Under the pieces are notes generated by a model. It saw nothing but the letters and a program-made list of their open reading frames with translations. It searched no databases and was not told the origin of the DNA. From the NCBI GenBank assembly GCA_045628945.1, contig JAZQQG010000047.1, positions 25,052-89,051 of the forward strand: a DNA stretch of 64,000 nt. Reading direction: 5' to 3'. The stretch is from RGIG4034 sp045628945 (lineage in GTDB: Bacteria > Bacillota > Clostridia > Lachnospirales > Lachnospiraceae). How positions within the stretch are numbered: position 1 is the first letter of the stretch; the number at the start of each line of letters is the position of its first letter. Position numbers and translations under genes: made by a program. Positions 33,641 to 42,868 of this stretch are shown piece by piece.

Positions 33641-35893
33641 TTACTTGTTCTTCTTACCGCCGATCTTCTTAAGAAGATACCATAAAGCACCGGTAATGCA
33701 TACGGAAGAATAAGCACCGCATACGATACCAACCATTAACGGTAACGCGAACAGACGAATGCTTGCCACGCCGAAGATGAACAGCATCAGAACCATCACA
33801 AAGGTGGTTAAGGATGTGTAGATACTTCTGGACAGGGTCTGCGTAATACTCTTATTTACTACCTCGGCAAGATCCTCATTCTTACGCATTGCCTTCATAT
33901 TCTCACGAATACGGTCGAAAATGACGTTGGTTGCGTTGATGGAGTAACCTACCAGAGTTAACATACATGCAATGAAGGTATTGCCGACCGAGATACGGAA
34001 GATGGCATAGAAGCCAAGTACTACCAGCACGTCATGTAACAATGCGATAACCGCACTCGATGCGAAACGAATATCCTTGAATCGAATGAAAATGTAGATC
34101 AACATACAGATGGTTGCAATCAATACGGAGATGATGGCATTCTTACGCATCTCACCGGAGATGGTACCGGAAATGTTCTCCTCCTGAATGTCCTCTGCGG
34201 TCAGGCCAAGAGAAGCATTTAAGGCTTCCTTAAGAAGTGCTCTGCTCGACTGATCCAGAATTCTTGTCTTAACAATAACCTGATTCTCTCCCATTACGGT
34301 CTGAACCTGAAGATCGCCGGCGCCGATAGCGTCCTCAAATACGGGAACGATTTCCTTGTTGGCGCGGTCAAGATCATACTCCTCTTCGAAGTTCAAGGTG
34401 AAGGAAGAACCACCGGAGAACTCCAGACTGTAATTGAGGGAGTTGCCCTTCGTTCCATGGAAAACAACCATTGCGATTAAACCGGCTGCGATACATACGC
34501 CGGAGACTGCGAAGCAGATTGCCTTCTTGGATAAGAAGTTAATGCTCTTACGCTCCTTCGTAATACCGTAGAGATTCTCATTCTTCGCACCGATGGTGAA
34601 AAGTGCCTTCAGTACGAGACGGGTAACCACCAGAGCAGAGAACATGGACAAAAGAATACCGATGCCCAGGGTAATTGCGAAGCCCTTAATCGGACCGGTT
34701 CCCAACCAGATCAGAACGGCTGCCGCAATCAGGGTGGTGATGTTACCGTCCAGAATGGCGCTTAATGCCTTCTTAAAGCCGATGTCAATGGAGGAACGAA
34801 CCGTTTTACCAAGACCCAACTCCTCGCGGATACGCGCAAAGATAATGACATTCGCATCCACCGCCATACCAATGGAAAGAATGATACCGGCAATACCGGG
34901 AAGGGTTAAGGTAACACCAAAGAAGTTAATGGTTAATAACATTAAAATCGTATATAACACTAAGGCAATACCGGAAGCAAGACCGGGAATGCGATAGATA
35001 ACAATCATGAACAAAATAACAAGGCAAAGACCGATAATACCTGCAATAACAGAAGTCTTAACGGCATTCTCACCCAACTGAGCACCCACAACCTTGGAGG
35101 TTAACTCATTCAGAGTAAGCTTCAGACCACCGATACGAATGTTGCTGGCAAGCTTCTTCGCGGTCTCCATACTTCCCATACCGGTAATACGTGCACTACC
35201 GTCGGTAATTGCTTCATTTACACGAGGTGCACTGATAATTCTTCCATCGTAGTAGATTGCGATGGTCCAACCGTTTGCTGCTGCGGTTCTGGTTGCATTG
35301 GCGAAGCCCTCTGCACCAGAGTTATTCAGGGTTAACAGTACGACATAATCCACTTTACCGAGATCACCGGTCGTGGTGCTTGCCTTGGCGGAGGCCACTT
35401 CCGTACCGGTTACCACTACGGAACCGTTTGCTACAAGATCCTCAATCGTAACGCCCTCGGCCAGTACATACTCGCCGGTCTCATTGTCCAGAGAGTAATT
35501 GATCTTACCGGTAGGATCCTTGTAGGAAATGAAATACAGGGAACCGGGACGACCTAACTCTGCTAAGATCTCCTCTGCATTATATACGCCGGGAATCTCG
35601 ACATCGATACGGTTGCTGCCTTCCTGATATACGGAAGCCTCGGTAGTACCCGTAACGCTCTCAATTCTCTGCTGAAGCTTGAAGATGGTATCATTGATAT
35701 CCGTCTGAGAAGGATTCTTCTCCCCTTCCACTTCGTAAGTAATGCTTACACCGCCGGCAAGATCAAGACCCTGCTTAATCTTGGCTGCGGAGCCGCTCTT
35801 CTTCGAATCAATACCGAATACTACAATAAAGCCGAGTCCGAGAATGGCTACGAACGTAAGCACAAGTGTGATAATCGCTTTTTTCTTGTTCAT
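33641..35893 (-). CDS. secDF: Protein translocase accessory protein SecDF (fused)
   Basis: A 750-aa fusion of SecD (about 1-450) and SecF (about 455-750), each with six transmembrane helices. It uses the proton-motive force to pull proteins out of the SecYEG channel. The SecD opening with DLAGGVSITYEVEG near 45-58, the D1 motif GIILSIGMAVDANVIIFARI near 335-354 and the SecF motif LTLVGYSINATNVIFDRIREN near 665-685 are clear. It has its own promoter inside the end of the preceding gene and a terminator behind it. Confidence 0.97.
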   Translation of the reverse strand: MNKKKAIITLVLTFVAILGLGFIVVFGIDSKKSGSAAKIKQGLDLAGGVSITYEVEGEKNPSQTDINDTIFKLQQRIESVTGTTEASVYQEGSNRIDVEIPGVYNAEEILAELGRPGSLYFISYKDPTGKINYSLDNETGEYVLAEGVTIEDLVANGSVVVTGTEVASAKASTTTGDLGKVDYVVLLTLNNSGAEGFANATRTAAANGWTIAIYYDGRIISAPRVNEAITDGSARITGMGSMETAKKLASNIRIGGLKLTLNELTSKVVGAQLGENAVKTSVIAGIIGLCLVILFMIVIYRIPGLASGIALVLYTILMLLTINFFGVTLTLPGIAGIILSIGMAVDANVIIFARIREELGLGKTVRSSIDIGFKKALSAILDGNITTLIAAAVLIWLGTGPIKGFAITLGIGILLSMFSALVVTRLVLKALFTIGAKNENLYGITKERKSINFLSKKAICFAVSGVCIAAGLIAMVVFHGTKGNSLNYSLEFSGGSSFTLNFEEEYDLDRANKEIVPVFEDAIGAGDLQVQTVMGENQVIVKTRILDQSSRALLKEALNASLGLTAEDIQEENISGTISGEMRKNAIISVLIATICMLIYIFIRFKDIRFASSAVIALLHDVLVVLGFYAIFRISVGNTFIACMLTLVGYSINATNVIFDRIRENMKAMRKNEDLAEVVNKSITQTLSRSIYTSLTTFVMVLMLFIFGVASIRLFALPLMVGIVCGAYSSVCITGALWYLLKKIGGKKNK

Positions 35894-35944
35894 AATTACA
35901 ATCCTACTTTCTGTGAATGTGTTTCTTCGGAAACAACACCCGAA

Positions 35945-35973
35945 ATTATAACATAAGAGCTATCTGTTTTCAA
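35945..35973 (-). promoter_or_regulatory. Promoter of secDF
   Basis: TTGAAA (35973-35968) and a perfect TATAAT (35950-35945) on the minus strand with 17-base spacing. The -35 box overlaps the stop codon of the upstream CNNM-family gene. The roughly 45-base leader can fold a small TGTTTC/GAAACA hairpin. Confidence 0.8.
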
Positions 35974-37256
35974 CTTTTTTCCGTCTCATCCTCCGGCAGG
36001 ACTTCATCCACGCAAAAGACAATCCGAACCTTGATAATTCGATTCTTGACCACCTTCTCCGCAAAGAGTGCCGTACCGTCTTCCATCCGGGCGCAATCCC
36101 CTTCTTCCGGAAGCTTATCCAAAAGTCCGATCAGTACACCGCCGATGGAATCGAAATCCTCACTCTCAAAATGAGAGTCAATGGCATCGTTCAAATCGTC
36201 CAGTTTCATGCTGCCGGCCACGATATACTCGCGCTCGGAGATTTGGTTAATCTTGTCTTTTTCATCAGCATCGTATTCATCACGAATCTCGCCGACAATC
36301 TCCTCCAGCAGATCTTCCAACGTAATCATGCCGACGGCATTGCCGTACTCATCGATGACAATGGTAAGTCCCAGACCGTTTCCGCGCATCTCATTCAGAA
36401 GATCGGCCGTTTTCTTTTTTTCATAGGTGTAGTACACCGAACGAAGTACCTCCTTCACCCGGAAGCTTCGCGTATTTTTTACCCCCAAAAGGTCCTTCAC
36501 ATTCACCATGCCGACGATATGCTCTTTTTCTCCGTCGTAGACAGGAAAACGGGTATACATATGCTCACGGGCAATGGCAATCAGCTCCCCGTACCGAATG
36601 TCATACGGAACGGTTACCATTTCAATCGCCGGAATCATAATCTCTTCCGCCACCGCATCCGAGAAGTCGAAAAGATTATTGATAATGTCCTTCTCTTCTT
36701 CCTCAATCACACCGGTTTCCGACCCTACATCGACATAGGAACGAAGCTCGCTTTCGGTAATGGTCTCTGCTTTGGTCTTGTCGGCACGAAACAGAATCAG
36801 AAAAACCTTCGCAATCAGTTCCACCACGAAGATAATCGGAAGCAAAAGCATGGTCATCCCATAGATAATCGGGGCGTAGGTTAACGCCATTCCCTCGCAA
36901 TGAATCGCTGCGATGTTCTTCGGGATAATCTCGCCAAACATCAATACGGCAAGGGTCAGAATTCCGGTCGCCACCCCGATATAGACGGAGCCGAAGGCTT
37001 CCATCGTAAAAGTCGTTACCAGGGCGGATGCCGCAATATTCACAATATTATTGCCAATCAGAATCGCACTGAGGACCTTGGGATACCGGTCCAAAACCTT
37101 CTGAAGAATTCGTGCTCTGCGATTGCCGTCCTCACACAGGGTGCGGATTCGAATCTTATTGACCATCGTAACGGCCGTCTCTGCCGACGAGAAAAACGCA
37201 GACAGCAAAACCAGCACAATACTGATGATTAACTGAATCATAAGTGAACTGTTCAA
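35970..37256 (-). CDS. Hemolysin C / CorC / CNNM-family transporter-associated protein
   Basis: A 428-aa protein with an N-terminal DUF21 membrane domain (four hydrophobic segments, about 1-190), two CBS domains (about 205-330, MIPAIEMVTVPYD and GLTIVIDEYGNAVGMITLEDLLEEIVGEI) and a C-terminal CorC_HlyC domain. Homologues are linked to magnesium/cobalt efflux or tolerance. The name hemolysin is historical. It lies 35 bp after the MurJ-like gene. Confidence 0.92.
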   Translation of the reverse strand: MNSSLMIQLIISIVLVLLSAFFSSAETAVTMVNKIRIRTLCEDGNRRARILQKVLDRYPKVLSAILIGNNIVNIAASALVTTFTMEAFGSVYIGVATGILTLAVLMFGEIIPKNIAAIHCEGMALTYAPIIYGMTMLLLPIIFVVELIAKVFLILFRADKTKAETITESELRSYVDVGSETGVIEEEEKDIINNLFDFSDAVAEEIMIPAIEMVTVPYDIRYGELIAIAREHMYTRFPVYDGEKEHIVGMVNVKDLLGVKNTRSFRVKEVLRSVYYTYEKKKTADLLNEMRGNGLGLTIVIDEYGNAVGMITLEDLLEEIVGEIRDEYDADEKDKINQISEREYIVAGSMKLDDLNDAIDSHFESEDFDSIGGVLIGLLDKLPEEGDCARMEDGTALFAEKVVKNRIIKVRIVFCVDEVLPEDETEKS

Positions 37257-37291
37257 TCCATACTCCTTTTCATTGCATCAAAACCTTGAAA

Positions 37292-38968
37292 CTATCCTTC
37301 TTTTACCAGATGAAGTTTCAGTGCAATCTTTGCTAAGATCCGTCCCTTCGGCAGACGGCGGATATCCTCCGCCGAGAGGTGACTGATCAGAATAATCGCA
37401 ACAAAATAAACCGGAACCGCTACCATCATAGCCGCAAACAAGCATAAGGCATAGTGAAGTTTCAATGCATAGAGCCCGTTATAGACGCCCCAGGCAGCCA
37501 CGCCCATGAAAGCGCTGGAGATGGTCGGTGCAAAAAAGGTTTTGATCATCTCCTGACGGTATCCGGTATAGCGGTGCACGCTAAACTGGTTTAACACACT
37601 GATCAATACCGTATAGAAAATGGTGGCAAGCACCAGTGCGTAGCTGTTCATCTCCGTAAACGCCACCAATGGAATAATCAGAATCGTCTGCGCAATCAGC
37701 GCAATTCCCGAATTGATTACCGGAATATTCACCTTGCCGATTCCCTGCAATACCCCGTTACTGATGGACGAAATCTGGTAAACAATCACGCTCTGCGCCA
37801 TCATCCGAAGCAGCGACACTGCCAGATCAAAATATTCTACCGACGGCTGCAAAAGCTGCATAATGGGCCGGGCCAGCACACACAGACCGACCGCGGCCGG
37901 AATGGACACCAGCATCGTTGCACGAATCCCATCTCCCATTTTCTTATTGATTCCGTCGTAATCTCCCCGTTCAAAGAGTGTCGAAACCGTAGGAATAATT
38001 GCACTCGACATGGCAGCCCCCAACGCCACCGGAATATTGGCGATGACCACCACGCGGCCGGAATACACCCCGTAGAGTTTCGAAGCATCGGATTCCGTAT
38101 AGGCTTTTAACTTCATTAAGAGCCGCACAAATACCGTCTGATTCACCACCGTATTCATATTATAGATACAGGAGGAAATAATAATCGGCGTTACAATGAG
38201 CAACAGACTCTTAAAGATCATCCCGTAGCTCATCACCTCACTGTCCGACATCCGATCGCGTCGCATGCGCTTCACAATCGTCTTACGGTTTAAGAGATAC
38301 ATTCCGATCATAAAAAGCAATCCCACCAGCACACCGCTTCCGGTACCGAGTGCAGAACCGCATGCGCCGTTGATGGCACGAAGGGTCGCTTCATCGTCTT
38401 TTGCCAGATTCGTAAGGAAGTATGCGGCAAAGATACTGACGAAGGCATTCGCAATCTGCTCTAAAATCTGCGAGATACTGGTCTGCGTCATGGTTCGATG
38501 GGCCTGGAAATAGCCACGAAGTACGCCCAGATATCCATAGAGAACAATGGTCGGAGTGAATACGCGAAGAACTCTGGCGGAATTGGGCTCCACAAACAAA
38601 TCGGCGCCAAAGAACAGCAAAAGGCTTCCGACAATGCCCATAACCGTTACATAGATTAAGGCGCAACGAAATACTCTCTGCGCATTCTTGTACCGGCGAT
38701 TCGCCAGGAGCCCGGAGATAATCTTCGAGATTGCGGTTGGCATACTGTAGGAAGCAATGGTGAGAATAATGAGATAGATATTGTACGCCGTTCCGTAATA
38801 ACCGTTTCCTTCATTGCCGATAATGGCAGTAAGTGGCGTACGATAAAGAGTCCCGATGATTTTCGAGACAAAACCTGCTGCGGCGAGGATTCCCGCCTGC
38901 ATTATGAAACTATTGTTACCGGAGGAGCTGTTTTCTTTGGCAGCTCCTCCGTTCATAGTGTCTGACAT
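37292..38968 (-). CDS. MurJ/SpoVB-type lipid flippase (MATE-like polysaccharide exporter family)
   Basis: A 558-aa integral membrane protein with about 14 hydrophobic segments. It belongs to the MVF/Wzx superfamily; the motif GFVSKIIGTLYRTPLTAIIG near 33-52 and the arrangement of helices resemble SpoVB and YtgP of Firmicutes, which flip lipid II. A disordered N-terminus (MSDTMNGGAAKENSSSGNNS) precedes the first helix. It begins 12 bp after lysC. Whether it is the main MurJ or a paralogue cannot be settled here. Confidence 0.88.
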   Translation of the reverse strand: MSDTMNGGAAKENSSSGNNSFIMQAGILAAAGFVSKIIGTLYRTPLTAIIGNEGNGYYGTAYNIYLIILTIASYSMPTAISKIISGLLANRRYKNAQRVFRCALIYVTVMGIVGSLLLFFGADLFVEPNSARVLRVFTPTIVLYGYLGVLRGYFQAHRTMTQTSISQILEQIANAFVSIFAAYFLTNLAKDDEATLRAINGACGSALGTGSGVLVGLLFMIGMYLLNRKTIVKRMRRDRMSDSEVMSYGMIFKSLLLIVTPIIISSCIYNMNTVVNQTVFVRLLMKLKAYTESDASKLYGVYSGRVVVIANIPVALGAAMSSAIIPTVSTLFERGDYDGINKKMGDGIRATMLVSIPAAVGLCVLARPIMQLLQPSVEYFDLAVSLLRMMAQSVIVYQISSISNGVLQGIGKVNIPVINSGIALIAQTILIIPLVAFTEMNSYALVLATIFYTVLISVLNQFSVHRYTGYRQEMIKTFFAPTISSAFMGVAAWGVYNGLYALKLHYALCLFAAMMVAVPVYFVAIILISHLSAEDIRRLPKGRILAKIALKLHLVKEG

Positions 38969-38980
38969 ACAATCGATTCC

Positions 38981-40300
38981 TTAGATCTGAGTTTCTACAA
39001 AGATATTATATATTGCTTTGATAGCCTCGTCAAAGTCTTCGTTGGCAACACCGATAATAATATTTAACTCGCTGGAGCCCTGATCGATCATCTTAACGTT
39101 TACATTCGCATGAGCCAGTGCAGAGAAAATGCGTCCTGCGGTACCGCGGGTAGACTTCATACCACGACCTACCACCGCAATCAGTGCCAGGTCGGACTCA
39201 AGTTCTACGCCGTCGGGCTCGGTTGCTTTATAGATTCCGGAGATTACACTCTGCTCTTTTTCCTCGAATTCGGACTGATGTACGAATACCGTTAAGGTAT
39301 CGATACCGGAAGGCATATGCTCGAAGGAAATGCCATTGTCCTCGAATACCTGAAGCACCTTGCGACCAAAACCGATCTCGGAGTTCATCATATCCTTCTC
39401 AATGCTGATGGCACAGAAGCCCTTCTTACCTGCAATACCGGTAATGGTGTACTTCGACTTCTGCAGAGTACTCTCTACAATCCAGGTACCTCTGTCCTCA
39501 GGTGCATTGGTGTTACGAATATTAATCGGGATTCCTGCCTTACGAACCGGGAAAATCGCATCCTCATGAAGCACGGTTGCACCCATGTAAGCAAGCTCAC
39601 GAAGCTCACGGTAGGTAATGGTCTCGATTCCCTGGGGATTCTTGATGATACGGGGATCGGCGATTAAGAAACCGGAAACATCGGTCCAGTTCTCATATAC
39701 ATCCGCCTTGGCCGCATGTGCCACGATCGAACCGGTAATATCGGAACCGCCGCGGGAAAAGGTCTTCACCTTGCCGTCGGGAGTTGCACCGAAGAAGCCG
39801 GGAATGACTGCCTTCGGGCATTCCTTCAGTTTCGCAGACAACAAAGCATCGGTCGTCTCCATGTCTAACGTTCCGTCCTCGAAGAAACGAATATACTGCT
39901 GAGGGTCTACAAACTCAAAGCCTAAGTAGTCCGCCATAATCAGACCGTTTAAGTATTCGCCACGGCTAGCGGCATAGTCCTTTCCTGCCTTCTTCTTGAA
40001 GTTCTCTTCGACCTTCTTGAATTCATCCGCCAGACTGAGTTTCAGTGCCAGACCTTCGATAATTTCATCGTAGCGTGCCTTAATGGCAGCAAGTTCTGCC
40101 GAAAAGTCCTTCTCCTCCTCTGCCAAGGCATAGGTACTGTATAACATATCCGTTACCTTGGTATCCTTGCTGTGTCTTTTTCCGGGTGCGGAAGGAACCA
40201 CATAGACACGATTGATGTCCGCACGAATGATTCTTCCTACCTTCTCAAACTGCTCTGCACTTGCCAGAGAACTGCCACCGAACTTCACTACTTTTTTCAT
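38981..40300 (-). CDS. lysC: Aspartate kinase (monofunctional, two ACT domains)
   Basis: A 439-aa enzyme phosphorylating aspartate, the first step to lysine, threonine and methionine. N-terminal KFGGSSLA (5-12), the catalytic region SRGGSDITGSIVA near 183-195 and two C-terminal ACT domains (about 300-439) are visible. The size and sequence suit the threonine-pathway group of Firmicutes aspartokinases rather than the alpha/beta type with an internal start. It follows hom by 55 bp, supporting a role in threonine and methionine supply. Confidence 0.95.
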   Translation of the reverse strand: MKKVVKFGGSSLASAEQFEKVGRIIRADINRVYVVPSAPGKRHSKDTKVTDMLYSTYALAEEEKDFSAELAAIKARYDEIIEGLALKLSLADEFKKVEENFKKKAGKDYAASRGEYLNGLIMADYLGFEFVDPQQYIRFFEDGTLDMETTDALLSAKLKECPKAVIPGFFGATPDGKVKTFSRGGSDITGSIVAHAAKADVYENWTDVSGFLIADPRIIKNPQGIETITYRELRELAYMGATVLHEDAIFPVRKAGIPINIRNTNAPEDRGTWIVESTLQKSKYTITGIAGKKGFCAISIEKDMMNSEIGFGRKVLQVFEDNGISFEHMPSGIDTLTVFVHQSEFEEKEQSVISGIYKATEPDGVELESDLALIAVVGRGMKSTRGTAGRIFSALAHANVNVKMIDQGSSELNIIIGVANEDFDEAIKAIYNIFVETQI

Positions 40301-40355
40301 ACTCTTTTTTCAATCCTTTTCTCTATACTATACTCTGCTTAAAAAATCATACGAA

Positions 40356-41567
40356 TTAGAATACACGAATTGCGGAAAGTACCTGCGCCTTTGCACAAGC
40401 CTCCTCAAAAGCCTTGCGATCCATGGCCTTCGTTAAGAAACCAACCTCGCCGGCCACTGCCTTCTCGGGAGTCACCATCTCAACTTCCCCGAAGGCTGCC
40501 TTTGCGCAGTTCTCGCATCCGCTGATACGTACCAGATACTTCATCGGAAGCTCTGCCGCATCCGCAAGCACCTGCTTCTCATTTTTCCAATCGCAGGGAA
40601 TCTGTCTTCCTTCATTTCTTGCGATCTCGACAATATCGGATACCACTGCACTGGCGGTGGGAAGCTTTCCTGCTCCGCTACCATAGAACATGGCATCTCC
40701 CAGGGTATTACCGTGAACCAGAATGCCGTTGAACACATCATTTACGCTATAAAGAGGATGCTCCTTCGTCAATACAAAGGGAGCAACCAGGCTGTATACC
40801 TTGCCTTCTACCTTGCGGCTCATACCCAAAAGCTTAATGGTTGCGCCCATGCCATGCGCATAGAGGAAATCCTCTGCGGTAATCTTGGTAATTCCCTCGG
40901 TACCAAACTCCTCATAGTTCACGGTCTTGCCGTAAGCAATACTACTTAAGATGGCAATCTTACGAGCGGCATCATAGCCCTCGACATCTGCCTCCGGATT
41001 CCGCTCCGCATAACCAAGATCCTGCGCCTCTTTCAAAACATCGGCAAAGGCAGAGCCCTCACGCTCCATCTTCGTTAAGATGAAATTGGTGGTACCGTTT
41101 AAAATACCGCAGATGTACTCCACATCCTCGGGCGTCAGGCATTCATTTAAGGGACGAATAATCGGAATACCGCCGCCGACACTTGCCTCAAACAAATAAT
41201 GAACATTTTTCTCACGGGCAATCTCCATAAGCTCCGGACCGCACTCCGCTACTACAGCCTTATTGGAGGTACATACACTCTTGCCGGCAAGCAGTGCTTT
41301 TTTGGAAAAATCATAGGCCGGATGAACGCCACCCATGGCCTCACACACAACGTCCACTTCGGGATCGTTGATAATATCATCAAAATTATCGGTCAGTACC
41401 GACTCGAAAGGGTCTCCGGGGAACTTGCGAAGATCCAGAATATGCTTCACGCAGATCTTCTTCCCGATTCTTGCCTCGATCAGGGTCTTGTTCGTGGTAA
41501 TGACTTCAACGATTCCGCTTCCTACCGTTCCATACCCCAATACCGCTACATTCAATACGTCTTTCAT
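40356..41567 (-). CDS. hom: Homoserine dehydrogenase
   Basis: A 403-aa NAD(P)-dependent enzyme reducing aspartate semialdehyde to homoserine. The Rossmann motif GYGTVGSGIVEV is at 11-22. The catalytic domain includes GILNGTTNFILTKM near 180-193 and EGYDAARKIAIL near 221-232. The last roughly 70 residues look like the ACT regulatory domain, the probable site of threonine feedback. It lies between the HTH-ACT gene and lysC. Confidence 0.97.
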   Translation of the reverse strand: MKDVLNVAVLGYGTVGSGIVEVITTNKTLIEARIGKKICVKHILDLRKFPGDPFESVLTDNFDDIINDPEVDVVCEAMGGVHPAYDFSKKALLAGKSVCTSNKAVVAECGPELMEIAREKNVHYLFEASVGGGIPIIRPLNECLTPEDVEYICGILNGTTNFILTKMEREGSAFADVLKEAQDLGYAERNPEADVEGYDAARKIAILSSIAYGKTVNYEEFGTEGITKITAEDFLYAHGMGATIKLLGMSRKVEGKVYSLVAPFVLTKEHPLYSVNDVFNGILVHGNTLGDAMFYGSGAGKLPTASAVVSDIVEIARNEGRQIPCDWKNEKQVLADAAELPMKYLVRISGCENCAKAAFGEVEMVTPEKAVAGEVGFLTKAMDRKAFEEACAKAQVLSAIRVF

Positions 41568-41622
41568 TGTCTTACTGTTCCTTTCTTATTGCACTCTTCT
41601 CTATCCGAAAAACTTCGCCTAC

Positions 41623-42060
41623 CTATTCCTTCCCAAGGATACGTACATGATAGACTCCGTCCTTACGCTCTAAAGCCTCTACCATCTGACTCGCATTCGT
41701 CGTATCACTGAGAATCTGAATACTGAGGGAAAGCGACGCCACTCCGTTAATCGGAATGGACTGGTGAATGGTCAGGATATTTGCATGAAACGATGCAATC
41801 TGTCGAAGCACATCGGACAGAAGCCCCGGCTGGTCATCCATCTGGAAGGTCAGGGTCACGGTCGTACCCTTCGTCGTATCGTGAAAAAGAGAAATGTCAT
41901 CCTTATACTTATAGAACGAACTGCGACTGATATCCACCAGATCACAGGCTTCCTGCACCGAACCGAAGCGGCCGGACTCAAGAAGTTTCTTCACTTCCAC
42001 AACCTTAAGCAGTACTTCCGGAAGTGCATGCTGTTTTACCACATAGTATTCTTCACTCAT
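41623..42060 (-). CDS. ACT-domain protein with an N-terminal HTH-like motif (PheB/UPF0735 type)
   Basis: A 145-aa protein. The N-terminal half has a helix-turn-helix-like stretch (SVQEACDLVDISRSSFYKYK, about 39-58); the C-terminal half is an ACT domain (about 69-145, with the ligand-loop motif DDQPGLLSDVL). The family is often called PheB and its biochemistry is not settled. As first gene of a unit with hom and lysC, behind a 13-bp-arm palindrome, it is a plausible amino acid-sensing autoregulator; this is inference. GAGGTGA precedes the ATG. Confidence 0.85.
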   Translation of the reverse strand: MSEEYYVVKQHALPEVLLKVVEVKKLLESGRFGSVQEACDLVDISRSSFYKYKDDISLFHDTTKGTTVTLTFQMDDQPGLLSDVLRQIASFHANILTIHQSIPINGVASLSLSIQILSDTTNASQMVEALERKDGVYHVRILGKE

Positions 42061-42097
42061 GCGACTTCACCTCACATCGTTTCGCAGGACATAAATG

Positions 42098-42145
42098 TGT
42101 CCGTGGTGTAAACACAAACGTCTCATTGTGCGTACACCACGGACA
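42098..42145 (-). promoter_or_regulatory. Long palindrome in the leader of the ACT-hom-lysC operon
   Basis: Arms TGTCCGTGGTGTA (42098-42110) and TACACCACGGACA (42133-42145) are perfectly complementary over 13 bp; inside, CACAA (42113-42117) pairs with TTGTG (42126-42130). No T-run follows, so it is not a terminator. It could be a DNA operator or an mRNA hairpin in the 5' leader. Confidence 0.75.
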
Positions 42146-42165
42146 TTTGTTTGTCACCGTGATAC

Positions 42166-42194
42166 ATACTATCACAATATTCAAAACCATGCAA
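42166..42194 (-). promoter_or_regulatory. Promoter of the ACT-hom-lysC operon
   Basis: TTGCAT (42194-42189) and TAGTAT (42171-42166) on the minus strand, 17 bases apart. The predicted start near 42159 places the palindrome at about +14 to +61 of the transcript. Confidence 0.6.
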
Positions 42195-42206
42195 GCGATT
42201 TTGTAC

Positions 42207-42587
42207 TTATTTACCAAGATATGCGATGACTTCCACTTCACACAGCACATTCTTGGGAAGCGTCTTCACCGCAACACAGCTTCTGGCGGGCTTTCCGGTA
42301 AAATATCCCGCATATACCTCGTTAAATGCTGCAAAGTCGCCCATGTCCGCCAAGAAGCAGGTGGTCTTTACGACGTTCTCGTAACCGACTCCCGCTGCCT
42401 TCAGAATCTCCCCGGCATTACGGATTGCCTGATCGGCCTGCGCCTTGATGTCGCCCTCTAAAATGGCGCCGGTCTCGGGAACGATCGGAATCTGTCCCGA
42501 TGCATATAAGAAATCTCCTGCAATAATGGCCTGCGAATAGGGGCCGATGGCCGCAGGTGCCTTGTCGGTACTGATAACCTGTAACAT
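42207..42587 (-). CDS. ridA: RidA family enamine/imine deaminase
   Basis: A 126-aa trimeric hydrolase that destroys reactive 2-aminoacrylate and 2-iminobutanoate released by PLP enzymes such as threonine dehydratase. Family motifs are PAAIGPYSQAI near 10-20, FLYASGQIP near 26-34 and the substrate arginine in GKPARSCVAVKTLPKN near 98-113, followed by EVEVIAY. It is the last gene of the VanZ-clostripain-pullulanase unit and sits just ahead of the hom-lysC operon, where such protection makes metabolic sense. Confidence 0.95.
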   Translation of the reverse strand: MLQVISTDKAPAAIGPYSQAIIAGDFLYASGQIPIVPETGAILEGDIKAQADQAIRNAGEILKAAGVGYENVVKTTCFLADMGDFAAFNEVYAGYFTGKPARSCVAVKTLPKNVLCEVEVIAYLGK

Positions 42588-42615
42588 ATTTTTTTCCTCC
42601 TTTATTCTGTCGGTA

Positions 42616-42858
42616 CTAATCTACCGGATCTTCATCAAATTCTACCGTTACATAGAAGCCACGGGGATTCTCTTCCACCTTGCGTACAACTCCGCTACGG
42701 GACTTAAGCGCCTTGTTAAAGGGAATATTGGGGCTCATTGCAACCGCCGGGTTAATGGTGTAATAAAAATTGCTCGGAAGTCTGCTCTCCGTCACGGTAA
42801 CCTCTTGTCCCTCCGTTACCTGCCCGGGACGTTCCATTTTGAATTCCATGAGTCGCAT
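42616..42858 (-). CDS. Small uncharacterised protein, 80 aa
   Basis: I do not recognise a named family. The protein is a compact, beta-rich-looking 80-mer without signal peptide or membrane helix, with a possible nucleic acid- or ligand-binding ending KSRSGVVRKVEENPRGFYVTVEF and an acidic tail DEDPVD. It is probably real: TAAGGAGG lies 7 bases before the ATG at 42858 and it starts 10 bp after the pullulanase stop and 28 bp before ridA. Confidence 0.75.
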   Translation of the reverse strand: MRLMEFKMERPGQVTEGQEVTVTESRLPSNFYYTINPAVAMSPNIPFNKALKSRSGVVRKVEENPRGFYVTVEFDEDPVD

Positions 42859-42868
42859 CTGTTCCTCC

